DNA of 64,000 nt from Alphaproteobacteria bacterium (GTDB lineage: Bacteria; Pseudomonadota; Alphaproteobacteria; Rhodospirillales; Rhodospirillaceae): assembly GCA_030835385.1 (NCBI GenBank), contig JAURPI010000025.1, positions 1-64,000 of the forward strand, in the 5' to 3' direction. A model generated the notes under the pieces. It was not told the origin of the DNA, made no database searches, and saw only the letters and a program-made list of their open reading frames with translations. The translations under genes and the position numbers were made by a program. This document shows, in pieces, positions 18,401 through 26,138 of this stretch. Every line of letters starts with the position of its first letter. Position 1 is the first letter of the stretch.

Positions 18401-18650
18401 TTGATGTGATGTCCTGCAGGCCATCAACACCGTCAACGCGCTCCTCAATCCGCTGGAGTATTGATTCCTCAATTTCGGACGGTGACGCTCCGAGGTACTC
18501 AACTTCTACCGTGATGGTATCGAGTTTGAGCTCCGGGAAAACTTCGACCGGAATGGTGAAAGCGTTGACGATGCCCGTCGCCAACATAAAAACCATCAAC
18601 AAATTGGCCGCGACCCCGTGTCGGGTCATCCATTCGATCAAGGTTCTCAT
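15477..18650 (-). CDS. RND efflux transporter permease subunit
   Basis: 1057 aa, the usual length for AcrB/HAE-type pumps. One N-terminal membrane helix, a large periplasmic porter domain, five helices including G-I-V-V-D-D-A-I-V-I-G-E-N with the proton-relay Asp pair, then a second half with the same plan. Moves drugs, lipids or metabolites from periplasm or inner membrane outward using the proton gradient. ATG 18650 starts M-R-T-L-I-E-W before the first helix; upstream codons are not needed. It starts 10 nt after the adaptor gene. No outer-membrane channel gene is adjacent, so a channel encoded elsewhere is needed. Likely repressed by the TetR gene at 20028. Confidence 0.93.
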   Translation of the reverse strand: MRTLIEWMTRHGVAANLLMVFMLATGIVNAFTIPVEVFPELKLDTITVEVEYLGASPSEIEESILQRIEERVDGVDGLQDITSTAIENRGTVSIELAIGEDSASKLDEIKAEIDRITTFPAGAEKPEVRESTNRQRVIEIAIIGDIDERALKELANKVKDDLTLSDDISIVEITSVRDYEVSIEIDNATLRAYDLSLPSVANTVRQESLDLPGGEIESLDEDVVLRTLGRNYDGKDFSEIIVLTGRNGAQVKLGDLALVDDGFRDQDLISLFDGKPAAFVKVFRTGDEQVLTVVDVVDTYLEEELAPLLPPDTDVIVWRNDAEELESRLSLLLKNGALGLLLVIVTLALFLDVRLAFWTSLGILVAFVAAIGVINGIDNTINQIALFGFILAIGIVVDDAIVIGENIYTANEKGGDPLEAAIHGAQRVSVPVLFAVATTIAAFSPLLLVPGVGGKFLGQMPVVVIILLLLSLIEAMLVLPYHLSHQNFSAPTKPGSLLNRIQNIQALFSDALRRFVGGPLDRALRFVTGHPWVIVASGVAMIMISFGFVVGGYVKIQFFPVVEGRYVTASMELKPGTPLAQTEDMAEHILKIGREIEAEMQALLPEDSDPLVSAAYVLVGSQDFAAPPFGGVSILPDANKASVVLELLDPELRDFPAQDFQGRWRDAVGTPPGISRLFFSSQLFNLGEPVQVEISADSPETLSHAVNSVQNDLVEIAGVFDVRNDMDEGKREIEVRLKPQARVYGLTLESLAQQVRAAFFGAESLRVQRGREEVRVYVRLPEEQRNSIADLLDYRIQIPGSGFVPLGLVADLSEGLSPSMIKRRNGRRIVAITANVDNVSITGQEVTAELEDVILPQLAQELPGLKYDFGGEQREQRRTLPVLGRNFVMALFAIYALLAIAFRSYVQPIIIMAAIPFGAIGAILGHLILGINLTLPGIFGIVGLSGVIVNGALVMIDFINEQRANGKPARLAIIDGTKSRFRPIMLTAMTTFLGVFPLIIERSIQAQFLVPVACSIGFGVLFGTAVQLLIVPALTMIQAEGLKASLGFGRPAAQPAE

Positions 18651-18660
18651 TGACGCAGAC

Positions 18661-19932
18661 TCATTGTGAGAGCGCCGTACCATTGACGGCTTGTACAGCT
18701 AGGCCGTCAGTCGCGATGCCGAGGTCGCTTACCACCACGCGGGCGCCTGTATTCAGTTCTGGTCCGCGTATGGCGATATGGTCACCCTGATCTTGAACAA
18801 CTTCGATAGTGACGACATCCAGCGTGTCATCGGCGTTGACCAGCCAAATCGTATCGTTTTCCCGCAGTGCGGCACGTGGGACCATGGCGTAAGATAATGT
18901 CACGCCTTCGATCTCGATGGCGGCATAGGCGCCAGCCAATAATGGCGGCGCATCTGCAAGGGGCGCAATAGCGGTCTCTGTACTTTCGGTTGTTTTAAGT
19001 CGGCCCCGCTGGGTTGGATTAGGAATGCGAACAACGACATCAATGGTGCGCGTGTCCGGGTCGATTCCCGCTTCCACTCGGTCAACGTAACCGTCCCATA
19101 TGTAAAGATTACCGCGATAGGGCAGCGTTGCACTTGCGGGCGCGCGATTAATCATCGTTTCATCCCATAGTCCTGGAATGAGTGATGCCTCACGGTCTGA
19201 CATTGGCACGACGATTTCAAAAATGTCGTTGGCATAAATACGCGCGATCTCTGCGCCCGGTTGAACAACCGATCCGACGTCAACGCTCTCTGTAAAGACA
19301 CGGCCATCAAATGGCGCGGTGATTGTTGTGCGCTCAAGGTCGATGGCCCGCATGGCGATGAGTGCATCCAGGCCCGCAATCTGCGATTGGGCACGATCTC
19401 TTTGATTGAGAGTTTCATCCCGCCGCCGTTCGCTGGCCGCGCCGCTTCTGGCCAATTTGTCGTCGCGTTCCAATTGGCGCTCTGCAAAGTCCAGATCGGC
19501 TTTCCGGGCGGCGCGATCCGCTTGGGCCTGAGTCAGCGCCGCCCGATAGGACCGCGAGTCAATCTGCGCCAGGGTGTCGCCCTTTTTAAAACTGCCGCCC
19601 GTCACCAACGCGTCGCTTGTTTCCGCAACTTCGCCAGACACCTGAGCAATAATGGTGACCTGGGCGCGTGGACGCACCGGTCCATCGCCGCGAATGGGGA
19701 TTGGGCCCTTTTGAACAACAACAGGGACGACTTGAACCAACGGTGCGCGATTGTCGCGTGGCACCTGAACCGGGTCAGATGACAACACCTGCAACAAAAC
19801 AAAGCCGAGTATACCCGCTGAAAAGATGCCGGCAGCAATCAGCCCCCATTTGCGACCGGATTCGGTGCTATGGGTGATCTCTGCCATACGCTGCGTGTAG
19901 GCCGCATCTGTTGATGAGCCGCTCTCGTTCAT
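18661..19932 (-). CDS. RND efflux periplasmic adaptor subunit
   Basis: 423 aa from ATG 19932 with AAGGGA 7 nt upstream. One N-terminal membrane anchor near residues 28-50, then the lipoyl-like half motifs (I-I-A-Q-V-S-G-E-V and T-I-T-A-P-F-D-G-R-V), a helical hairpin rich in Ala/Gln/Arg between them (about residues 125-190), and beta-barrel and membrane-proximal domains. Links the RND permease to an outer-membrane channel. First gene of the pump operon; the palindrome at 19963 lies just upstream. Confidence 0.92.
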   Translation of the reverse strand: MNESGSSTDAAYTQRMAEITHSTESGRKWGLIAAGIFSAGILGFVLLQVLSSDPVQVPRDNRAPLVQVVPVVVQKGPIPIRGDGPVRPRAQVTIIAQVSGEVAETSDALVTGGSFKKGDTLAQIDSRSYRAALTQAQADRAARKADLDFAERQLERDDKLARSGAASERRRDETLNQRDRAQSQIAGLDALIAMRAIDLERTTITAPFDGRVFTESVDVGSVVQPGAEIARIYANDIFEIVVPMSDREASLIPGLWDETMINRAPASATLPYRGNLYIWDGYVDRVEAGIDPDTRTIDVVVRIPNPTQRGRLKTTESTETAIAPLADAPPLLAGAYAAIEIEGVTLSYAMVPRAALRENDTIWLVNADDTLDVVTIEVVQDQGDHIAIRGPELNTGARVVVSDLGIATDGLAVQAVNGTALSQ

Positions 19933-19962
19933 TTTCGTCCCTTTCGTCTCAACCAGCACTTG

Positions 19963-19982
19963 CTGACTGACCAGTTAGTCAG
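19963..19982. promoter_or_regulatory. Palindromic operator between TetR regulator and RND operon
   Basis: CTGACTGACCAGTTAGTCAG is an imperfect 20-bp palindrome (16 of 20 positions self-complementary, outer 6-bp arms perfect). It lies 30 bp upstream of the adaptor start codon and 45 bp upstream of the TetR start codon. Size and placement fit a TetR-family operator controlling both divergent units. No footprint or family model is available, so binding is inferred. Confidence 0.65.
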
Positions 19983-20027
19983 TAGAATAGTAGTCCTGGC
20001 TCAAAAAGCAATGGGGAATATGAGGCA

Positions 20028-20657
20028 ATGCCAACGGCGGCTACGGTAAAGAAAGGGGTTCGAGCGGCCCAAAAAGAGGCGCGCCCGAAGGAGATAGTCG
20101 AGGCTGCACTGGCCATTTTTGCCCGCGATGGCTTTGCTGGGGCACGACTAGAAGATGTGGCCGACCGCGTGGGCATCAGCAAAGGCACGATCTATCTCTA
20201 CTTCGAAAATAAGGAAGAACTATTCAAAGCCTGCGTGCGTGAAACCCTTGGTTCCCACGTGAAAGAAACGATGGAAATGGCGGCGACGTTTGATGGTCCT
20301 ACGCCTGACCTGTTGCGGGAGATCGTCAGGCGAATCAGCGCGCGTCTCACCCAGCCTGCGTATCGCACGATCCTGCTTCTACTCATTTCCGAAGGGCAGC
20401 GCTTTCCAGAACTCGTAACTTTCTACCATTCCGAAATTATTGGTCCCGGTATTGAAGGCTTGGGTGGGGTTATTCAGCGGGGCGTCGATCGCGGTGAGTT
20501 TCGCGAGACCGGCCTCTCAAAGTTTCCGATGATGTTGATGAGCCCGGTTATCGCGTCGGTCATCTGGAATCATCTGTTTGGTGGCAATGTCGAAATAGAC
20601 CCGGCCGAGGCCTTGCAGGCTCATCTCAATACAATGCTGGATGGACTGAAAGCTTAG
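20028..20657 (+). CDS. TetR/AcrR family transcriptional regulator
   Basis: 209 aa. N-terminal helix-turn-helix, about residues 20-65, with I-V-E-A-A-L-A-I-F-A-R-D-G-F-A-G-A and the recognition part I-S-K-G-T-I-Y-L-Y-F-E-N-K-E-E-L. The C-terminal ligand domain resembles TetR_C types found with RND pumps. Divergent to the adaptor-permease operon and separated by a 95-bp gap with a palindrome, so the obvious role is ligand-relieved repression of the pump and of itself. Start ATG 20028 with a short GAGG upstream. Confidence 0.9.
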   Translation: MPTAATVKKGVRAAQKEARPKEIVEAALAIFARDGFAGARLEDVADRVGISKGTIYLYFENKEELFKACVRETLGSHVKETMEMAATFDGPTPDLLREIVRRISARLTQPAYRTILLLLISEGQRFPELVTFYHSEIIGPGIEGLGGVIQRGVDRGEFRETGLSKFPMMLMSPVIASVIWNHLFGGNVEIDPAEALQAHLNTMLDGLKA

Positions 20658-20663
20658 GAGCTA

Positions 20664-21692
20664 TTAGGTCTGGGCCATCACCGTCCACGTAAACTCGTCC
20701 GGAGCGGCGAAAGAGAACGTCGGCACGCCGAATTCGTCGACAAGAATGCCGCTGACGTTTGTTGCCGCGGAGCTTTTTACCCGCTCGTGCATCGCGTTGA
20801 CGTCATCAACACGAACCGAATAGAAAGAATATCCGAGGTTGCCCGGTTGCGCGCGCGCCATTCGGTCGTCCGGAGCGTTAGGGGTGCGCATTAGGAAACA
20901 GCGTAACCGGCCCGGCAAATGTTCGGCGTAGTCATCGCCGGCTTCCGGGTCATCAAAATCAACTTCCGAGAAGCTCTCTTCAGGGGTCAGTTCAAACATA
21001 TCGCTTGGCATGTAGCCAGGTTGGTACGAAATATCGACTTGGTGGTAGCGCTTAAAGCCAATTACCTCTTCGTAGAAATCAAAAATGGACAGGTCTTCTC
21101 CCTGCACCACAATGGCCATGTGACAACCTTCGCTAAGGCGCAACGGTGAGTCTTCATTGATCGTGCCATACTTCGGTACGGCAAAATTCATCCGGGTCAT
21201 GGCAACAAGTTGTGCTTCGGGCTGAAACAGCAAGACATCCCCGGACGCGGGTACCGGCTCGTCAAACGGCTTTTTCTCTTCGACCTTCTTAGCCAGATTA
21301 AAATTGTAGTGCGGGCCGACCAAGTGAATGGGTTTTCCTTGTTGTCTTAAAACCTCTCCATTCACATAAGCGTTGGCGATGTTGTCGGTACGGTGCACGG
21401 ACCAACGGCACCCGTGGGCCCGTAGGGGCGCCATCTGCAAGCCGGGTCCGGTTGGTTGATCCCACTTCATCAAGCGAATCAAACCAGCGGTGGCGTCCTG
21501 ATGAAGCATGCGAACGCAGGACACGCCTGAGTCCACGCCATACAACGCTTTGGCGGCTGAGGCTTCAAGTCGCCCTTCTGGTCCAGGGTGGTAGCCGCAG
21601 GATTGCCAAAAAGTTTGCGCAGCTGCCATGTCGCTGACGCCAACGCCTATGTCGTAAATGCCGCCGACCAGACCTGATGATGTCTTGCTCAT
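20664..21692 (-). CDS. Large VOC family protein
   Basis: 342 aa. Two VOC modules: about residues 8-150, opening G-G-I-Y-D-I-G-V-G-V-S-D-M-A-A-A-Q-T-F-W, and about 185-340, containing C-H-M-A-I-V-V-Q-G-E-D-L-S-I-F-D-F-Y. The length is that of two-domain glyoxalase or extradiol-dioxygenase-like proteins. Reaction unknown. CAGGAG lies 6 nt before the ATG. Convergent with the TetR gene (6 nt gap) and divergent from the phosphotransferase gene. Confidence 0.8.
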   Translation of the reverse strand: MSKTSSGLVGGIYDIGVGVSDMAAAQTFWQSCGYHPGPEGRLEASAAKALYGVDSGVSCVRMLHQDATAGLIRLMKWDQPTGPGLQMAPLRAHGCRWSVHRTDNIANAYVNGEVLRQQGKPIHLVGPHYNFNLAKKVEEKKPFDEPVPASGDVLLFQPEAQLVAMTRMNFAVPKYGTINEDSPLRLSEGCHMAIVVQGEDLSIFDFYEEVIGFKRYHQVDISYQPGYMPSDMFELTPEESFSEVDFDDPEAGDDYAEHLPGRLRCFLMRTPNAPDDRMARAQPGNLGYSFYSVRVDDVNAMHERVKSSAATNVSGILVDEFGVPTFSFAAPDEFTWTVMAQT

Positions 21693-21813
21693 TTTATTCT
21701 CCTGAGCGCGACTGTGCGGTCTATGGCTGTGAAGTCAAGCACGCGGTACCTCACGTGGCTTGACAACCAATAGGTCAGGCCGGTCTGCTGCAATCTAGGA
21801 GTATTTGGCACGT

Positions 21814-22788
21814 ATGGTTTTTCCCGTAATTCACTCAACCCTTGATCCACGGGCGCTGGAGCAAGAACTCACATCGCGTTACGCCCTATCGCAACCCTTG
21901 CGCTGCCAACTCATGAGCCGGGCCAACAATGATTTTTATGAGGTAACTGCGGGCACGGATCGATACGCATTACGGGTCGCCAAGGCCGATTTTCGATCAC
22001 GCGAAGCCTATACCTTTGAAGCCGCCTATGTGCATCACATTCATGCCAAAGGGTGTCGCGTGCCGGGCCCGGTCCCGGCCAAGGATGGGAGTTTGTTTTT
22101 TGAAGTAGAAGCGCCTGAAGGTGTGCGTACCATCACTCTGATGCGCTGGCTCGATGGAACAACATTTACTGAAGCGTTGTCCGTACAGGATGCACGCGAG
22201 ATCGGGCGATCGCTCGCCGAACTTCACCTTGCCGGGGCCGATTTCAAATCAGACGCGGCCCGAACGATCAGCGCGTCCGCCATGCTTGACGAGCGTATGC
22301 CTCACCTTCTTGGCATGCTCAAAGCTGATCCCGAGCATCATGATTTCTATGTTGATGCCACGGCCGCTGTGCAGTCCGCCTATGCTGAGATGGAAAAAGC
22401 GAATCTGCGGCGTGGACCGGTTCACGGTGACTATCAGTTCGCCAATGTTATGCGCACCAAGACCGGAAACCTCGCTGCCTTAGACTTTGACACCTGCGGT
22501 ATTGGGTGTTTGGCGGAGGATCTTTTTACATTTGTGTGGCGCAGTGACATGGAAATTAGAAACGAGGCTGTCAACGACGCCTTTATTAGTGGGTATGAAG
22601 AGGTGCGCCCACTTTCGGATACGGAGCGGGATCACCTCGCACTTTTTCGGGTGGCGCGAGACCTGGTGATGTCTTCCACGTTTGCCATTTTAATCAATCG
22701 TGTCGGCCCTGTGCCTGGATTTGACGGCGACTTTGCACCTTTCACAGCACTTGCCCGCACGCACCTTGCTGACGCTGGACTGGCATGA
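21814..22788 (+). CDS. APH/homoserine-kinase-II-like phosphotransferase
   Basis: 324 aa from ATG 21814; an in-frame TTG three codons earlier is the alternative. N-lobe with Y-A-L-R-V-A-K, whose Lys is the nucleotide-binding residue near residue 50. C-lobe with H-G-D-Y-Q-F-A-N (catalytic Asp, Brenner motif) near residue 208 and L-D-F-D-T-C (Mg-binding Asp) near residue 225. Such kinases phosphorylate small hydroxyl compounds such as homoserine, choline or aminoglycosides with ATP; an antibiotic role is not implied. Followed by a deleted copy of itself at 22799. Confidence 0.87.
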   Translation: MVFPVIHSTLDPRALEQELTSRYALSQPLRCQLMSRANNDFYEVTAGTDRYALRVAKADFRSREAYTFEAAYVHHIHAKGCRVPGPVPAKDGSLFFEVEAPEGVRTITLMRWLDGTTFTEALSVQDAREIGRSLAELHLAGADFKSDAARTISASAMLDERMPHLLGMLKADPEHHDFYVDATAAVQSAYAEMEKANLRRGPVHGDYQFANVMRTKTGNLAALDFDTCGIGCLAEDLFTFVWRSDMEIRNEAVNDAFISGYEEVRPLSDTERDHLALFRVARDLVMSSTFAILINRVGPVPGFDGDFAPFTALARTHLADAGLA

Positions 22789-22798
22789 TGGGGCGCGC

Positions 22799-23227
22799 GT
22801 GACTTTTCCCGTCAGTCAGTCGGTGCTCGACGCTGACGCGCTCGCCAACGTGCTAACTAACCGATACGCCCTTTCCGGCAAGGTTCGCTGCAAGCCCCTC
22901 AGTCGCGGCATGAACGATATCTATCGCGTCGAACATGCTAACGGTCCCCACGCTCTTAAGGTTGCACGTTCGGGGAAGAGCAATGACTTTGACGGTCGCC
23001 CGGAGTCAGTCAACCAGGCGTTCGTGTCGGGGTATGACTCCGTGAGGTCGTTGTCGGCAGAAGAAAAAGAGGCACAGCCCTTATTCCGCCTTCTGCGTCA
23101 TTTGCTCATCACCTCGACCATGGCGCAATACGTCAACCGCATTGGTCCGGTCCCCGGCTTTGACAAAAACATCGACTATTATCTCGATATGATCCGGCGG
23201 TATGCAGAGGAGGCTGGCATCAGCTAA
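22799..23227 (+). pseudogene. Internally deleted paralogue of the upstream phosphotransferase
   Basis: 142 codons from GTG 22799, in frame throughout. The first ~64 residues match the N-lobe of the gene at 21814 (shared N-R-Y-A-L-S, then L-S-R with N-D-I-Y). The last ~72 match its C-terminus (shared V-N-x-A-F-x-S-G-Y and N-R-x-G-P-V-P-G-F-D). The ~170 residues between, including the whole catalytic H-G-D and D-F-D region, are missing, with the junction near residue 65 (around 22992). Kinase activity is impossible. It follows its paralogue by 10 nt, so a tandem duplication followed by an in-frame deletion is the simplest history. It may still be translated as a small protein. Confidence 0.8.
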
Positions 23228-23239
23228 TGCTTGCGACGC

Positions 23240-24367
23240 TTAATACCCCTTATCAATATCGACGACGGACAGCATTTTTTCGCCCGCCACATAGCGTCGT
23301 AGGTTCTCCCGGAAAATGACCCAGAACACATCACGGCCCGCATCGTTGAAGCTCGACATATGCGGAGTGATCAAAAGATTCGGCGCCTCCCACAAGGGGT
23401 GATCTGCGGGCACGGGCTCAGGGTCTTGTACGTCTAGGGCCGCCCCGGCGATGGTGCCGTTTTCCAACGCTGCTATTAAGTCTTCTGTCACGGCGCTGCC
23501 TCCACGCCCCACATTAATGAACAAGGCAGAGGGTTTCATGCGCTCAAAGAATGCCGCATCAAAAACACCACGCGTTGAGTCTGTTAGGGGCATTGCATTG
23601 ACCACCACATCTGCCTGTTCCGCCAATTCGGGCAACTCATCCGCAAGGCCGACGTAGTCGACAAAGTCGGGTCCCTCGCGGCTGGAGTTGCGCGTGGCGA
23701 TCACGCGCATGCCGAGGCCACTCGCCAGTCGTGCAGTTTGGGTGCCGATACCGCCCAGTCCAGCGACAAGCATGGTCTTGGTATTGACCGCCCACAGCTC
23801 GGCGGGTGAGGCAGCAAATCGGTCCCACTTTTTCTCCGCTTGGGCGGCGGCGTAGTGATCAAGCCCTCGGGCGAAATACAACATCATAGCCATAACGTGC
23901 TCCGCGATCTGCGGCCCGGCCAGGCGCTGCATATTGGTGATCAAATATCCGCCTTCAGCTACACTAGGAATAGATACGCATCGTGCGACGCCAGCGAAGG
24001 GCATGTGCAGCCAATGAATGTTTGGGCCAGCGCGGACGATATCGGCATTGCAGAACCCAACAACGGCTCTCACCGTACCCGCATTTTCTGCAGCGAGTTG
24101 CGCGGCTTCTGAATCGCTGCGAGCAGGCAAAAGCGTAACGGCGTCGGGCAATGCTTCTCTGTACCAATCCAGGCGATCAGGGCCATCGACCATGACAATG
24201 ACCGCCCCAGGGGGTGCCCAGCCGGGCATATCGCGCGCTGCAACTTCGCTTTCTTCTAGTCCAAGCCGGGCGATGACTTCGTAGGCGGCGGGTTGGGCAA
24301 ACGCCGTAGCGACACCTAAAACTGCGATCGCAAAAATAATCACCGGAAGAGAACGTAAAAGAGTCAT
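23240..24367 (-). CDS. Exported D-2-hydroxyacid dehydrogenase family protein
   Basis: 375 aa. Residues 1-24 form a clean Sec signal peptide ending A-F-A-Q. The rest is a D-isomer-specific 2-hydroxyacid dehydrogenase: nucleotide-binding G-L-G-G-I-G near residue 201, catalytic Arg in N-V-G-R-G-G near 286, the Glu region D-P-E-P-V near 314 and the catalytic His in T-P-H-M near 333. These enzymes normally use NAD(P)H in the cytosol, so an export signal is odd. It might be a periplasmic binding protein, or the true start might be internal. GGAGAC precedes this ATG at good spacing, which supports the full-length form. Confidence 0.85.
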   Translation of the reverse strand: MTLLRSLPVIIFAIAVLGVATAFAQPAAYEVIARLGLEESEVAARDMPGWAPPGAVIVMVDGPDRLDWYREALPDAVTLLPARSDSEAAQLAAENAGTVRAVVGFCNADIVRAGPNIHWLHMPFAGVARCVSIPSVAEGGYLITNMQRLAGPQIAEHVMAMMLYFARGLDHYAAAQAEKKWDRFAASPAELWAVNTKTMLVAGLGGIGTQTARLASGLGMRVIATRNSSREGPDFVDYVGLADELPELAEQADVVVNAMPLTDSTRGVFDAAFFERMKPSALFINVGRGGSAVTEDLIAALENGTIAGAALDVQDPEPVPADHPLWEAPNLLITPHMSSFNDAGRDVFWVIFRENLRRYVAGEKMLSVVDIDKGY

Positions 24368-24745
24368 CTATTGTCTCCGTTATCAGCCGTCTGAGGCGCG
24401 CAAAAATGTGCCCTATTATCTCCCAGAAATTCAGCCGCAAGGCGAGTCTTCTCCAGCCGTGCGTGATGGGTTCTGTTCGAGGTGCAGGTGCCAGATGCCC
24501 GCGAAACTGCCGAGAATTACTGACCTTGCCGTACTTCGCGCGCACGACTTGTTTGTATTCCGGTTAGGATATTGATTCTAAAAGAGAATTATCATGAGAG
24601 CGGGCTGTGCATGGGCTCGTTCCACGCAAAGTGTCCTGCATATTTTTCATAAGGGTGGCTTCTTCGTCTATTGAGCGAATCTGATCTGTTCACGGCGACC
24701 TCGCGTAGACTCCATGTGGTTCCAGCGTACGAGGAGTTGATCACT
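24368..24745. other. 378-bp divergent intergenic region with a short A/T-rich inverted repeat
   Basis: No convincing gene. An inverted repeat ATTCT-N5-AGAAT sits at 24575-24589 inside the A/T-rich stretch GATTCTAAAAGAGAATTATC. It loosely resembles iron-regulator sites, and a heme-binding-type gene lies downstream, but the match is partial and could be chance. The region must hold promoters for the two divergent genes; I could not single out -35/-10 boxes with confidence. Confidence 0.4.
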
Positions 24746-25393
24746 ATGCTTATTCGATCCGTTGCGTCCCTCTTAGGGTCCACTTTGCTTGCGGGATGTT
24801 CGGTGGTGGGTGTTCGCGCTGGCACGGAACAACCTAAGTACGAAGTGGTAGCTCGACCGGCTGAAGGCGTTGAGGTTCGTCAGTACGGCAATCGTATTGC
24901 AGCTGAGGTGACAGTTAGTCGAGGACGAAGGGGTGCCAACGAAAATGCTGCCTTTGGCGCGCTCGCTGGCTACATCTTCGGGAAGAATCAAACGCGGACA
25001 GATATCGACATGACCTCCCCTGTCGAAAGCCGCACGTCTGAAAAAATTGCTATGACTGCCCCAGTCGAAACAGCGTCAACTGAACAGAGCATGACAATGC
25101 GGTTCTATTTGCCATCTGAATACACACTTGAGGATGTGCCTAAGCCTCTTAACCCAAAGGTGGCAATCATCCCAATATCGTCTGCAACAATTGCAACATT
25201 AAAATTCTCTGGTTTACGCAGTTCGACGAATGTTGCAACTCATACCGCTCAGCTGCTTGAACGCCTGGACGGAACATCCTGGACTGTTACCGGTGAGCCA
25301 GTTGCGTATTTTTATGATCCACCGTGGACGGTGCCGAACTTACGTCGTAATGAGATTGCTGTGACTGTTGAAAAGCAGGACGAGGCTACCTAA
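24746..25393 (+). CDS. SOUL-family heme-binding lipoprotein
   Basis: 215 aa from ATG 24746, with GAGGAG 9 nt upstream. The lipobox L-L-A-G-C with Cys at residue 18 predicts lipidation and membrane anchoring in the periplasm. The mature part follows the SOUL/HBP pattern: Y-E-V-V-A-R-P-A-E-G-V-E-V-R-Q-Y, then M-T-S-P-V and I-A-M-T-A-P-V repeats, then F-Y-L-P-S-E-Y and a C-terminal Y-F-Y-D-P-P-W-T-V-P. SOUL proteins bind heme or related tetrapyrroles; function in bacteria is unclear. A longer frame begins at 24671 but lacks a ribosome site and would bury the lipoprotein signal. It ends 4 nt into the convergent gene at 25390. Confidence 0.86.
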   Translation: MLIRSVASLLGSTLLAGCSVVGVRAGTEQPKYEVVARPAEGVEVRQYGNRIAAEVTVSRGRRGANENAAFGALAGYIFGKNQTRTDIDMTSPVESRTSEKIAMTAPVETASTEQSMTMRFYLPSEYTLEDVPKPLNPKVAIIPISSATIATLKFSGLRSSTNVATHTAQLLERLDGTSWTVTGEPVAYFYDPPWTVPNLRRNEIAVTVEKQDEAT

Positions 25394-26124
25394 AGGTTCT
25401 CCGTCAGTTCGACCAGTTCGTAATGGGTCTGCATGTAGCCGTCGACCTGCCCCTTGAGAAAGATGTAGTCGCCGTCTGTTGTCGTCCACACATTGTAGAT
25501 CGGATGTTCTTCTGGGAGGCCTTCCACTGCGACGAACTGGAAGTGGTGTGCCGTGAATGACCCGGCGCCCACGGTAATGTCTTCATCGCCAACGTAAATC
25601 ACGGTTGGTCGTGCCTCCGAAATCGTAGGTCCTGTCGCGCCGCGATGATCCGTGGATGAAACGAGTTGCGAGAAGGTTTGCCGCTCGCCTGGTTTGGAAA
25701 GATCCACAGAGGCGCATACCCAACCATCGTTCTGAATCGCGTGTCCCCCGAAGCCAGGGCAGACGCCCGTGTATGGCACGCGCTGCGATAAGCGACCTTC
25801 AAGTTTTGTCACTGTCTCGCATTCAGCAATGCCATCGGCGAAGCGATACCAACCTGATCCCCGGAACTCATCGCCTACGGTGATCCGCACAAAGGCGTCG
25901 ACCGGTGACCAATCTGCATCGGCAGTGACATGTACGAAGCGCAAAACACTGGGACGATCATCAATCTCACCGTGAGACATGATCGAGCGGCGGCCATCCT
26001 GATGCCGGGTCATGGTCCAACGTTCGCGCCCGCGCTCTTCGTCCATGCGGTCGGGCTTCTTTGAGGTATAGAGAAGTCGCCCCGTCCGCGTGACATGATC
26101 CCGCTGATGATATTCTTTTGTCAT
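25390..26124 (-). CDS. Conserved hypothetical protein, tandem family member 2
   Basis: 244 aa, no signal peptide or membrane helix. I do not recognise the family. It is clearly paralogous to the gene 14 nt upstream (26139-26897). Shared blocks include Y-T-S-K-K-P near residue 19, I-D-D-R-P-S-V near 54, G-A-T-G-P near 163, V-G-A-G-[ST]-F near 185, L-P-E-E-H-P near 203, T-T-D-G-D-Y near 215 and G-Y-M-Q-T-H-Y-E-L near 230. The many aromatic and Asp/Gly residues suggest a beta-rich, perhaps lipocalin-like or ligand-binding fold, which is only a guess. Confidence 0.78.
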   Translation of the reverse strand: MTKEYHQRDHVTRTGRLLYTSKKPDRMDEERGRERWTMTRHQDGRRSIMSHGEIDDRPSVLRFVHVTADADWSPVDAFVRITVGDEFRGSGWYRFADGIAECETVTKLEGRLSQRVPYTGVCPGFGGHAIQNDGWVCASVDLSKPGERQTFSQLVSSTDHRGATGPTISEARPTVIYVGDEDITVGAGSFTAHHFQFVAVEGLPEEHPIYNVWTTTDGDYIFLKGQVDGYMQTHYELVELTENL

Positions 26125-26138
26125 GCTCTGATTCTGAT

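Noticed and set aside
22700-22798. Upstream extension of the deleted kinase gene
   Set aside because: It overlaps the end of the intact kinase in another frame; the homologous region begins after GTG 22799.
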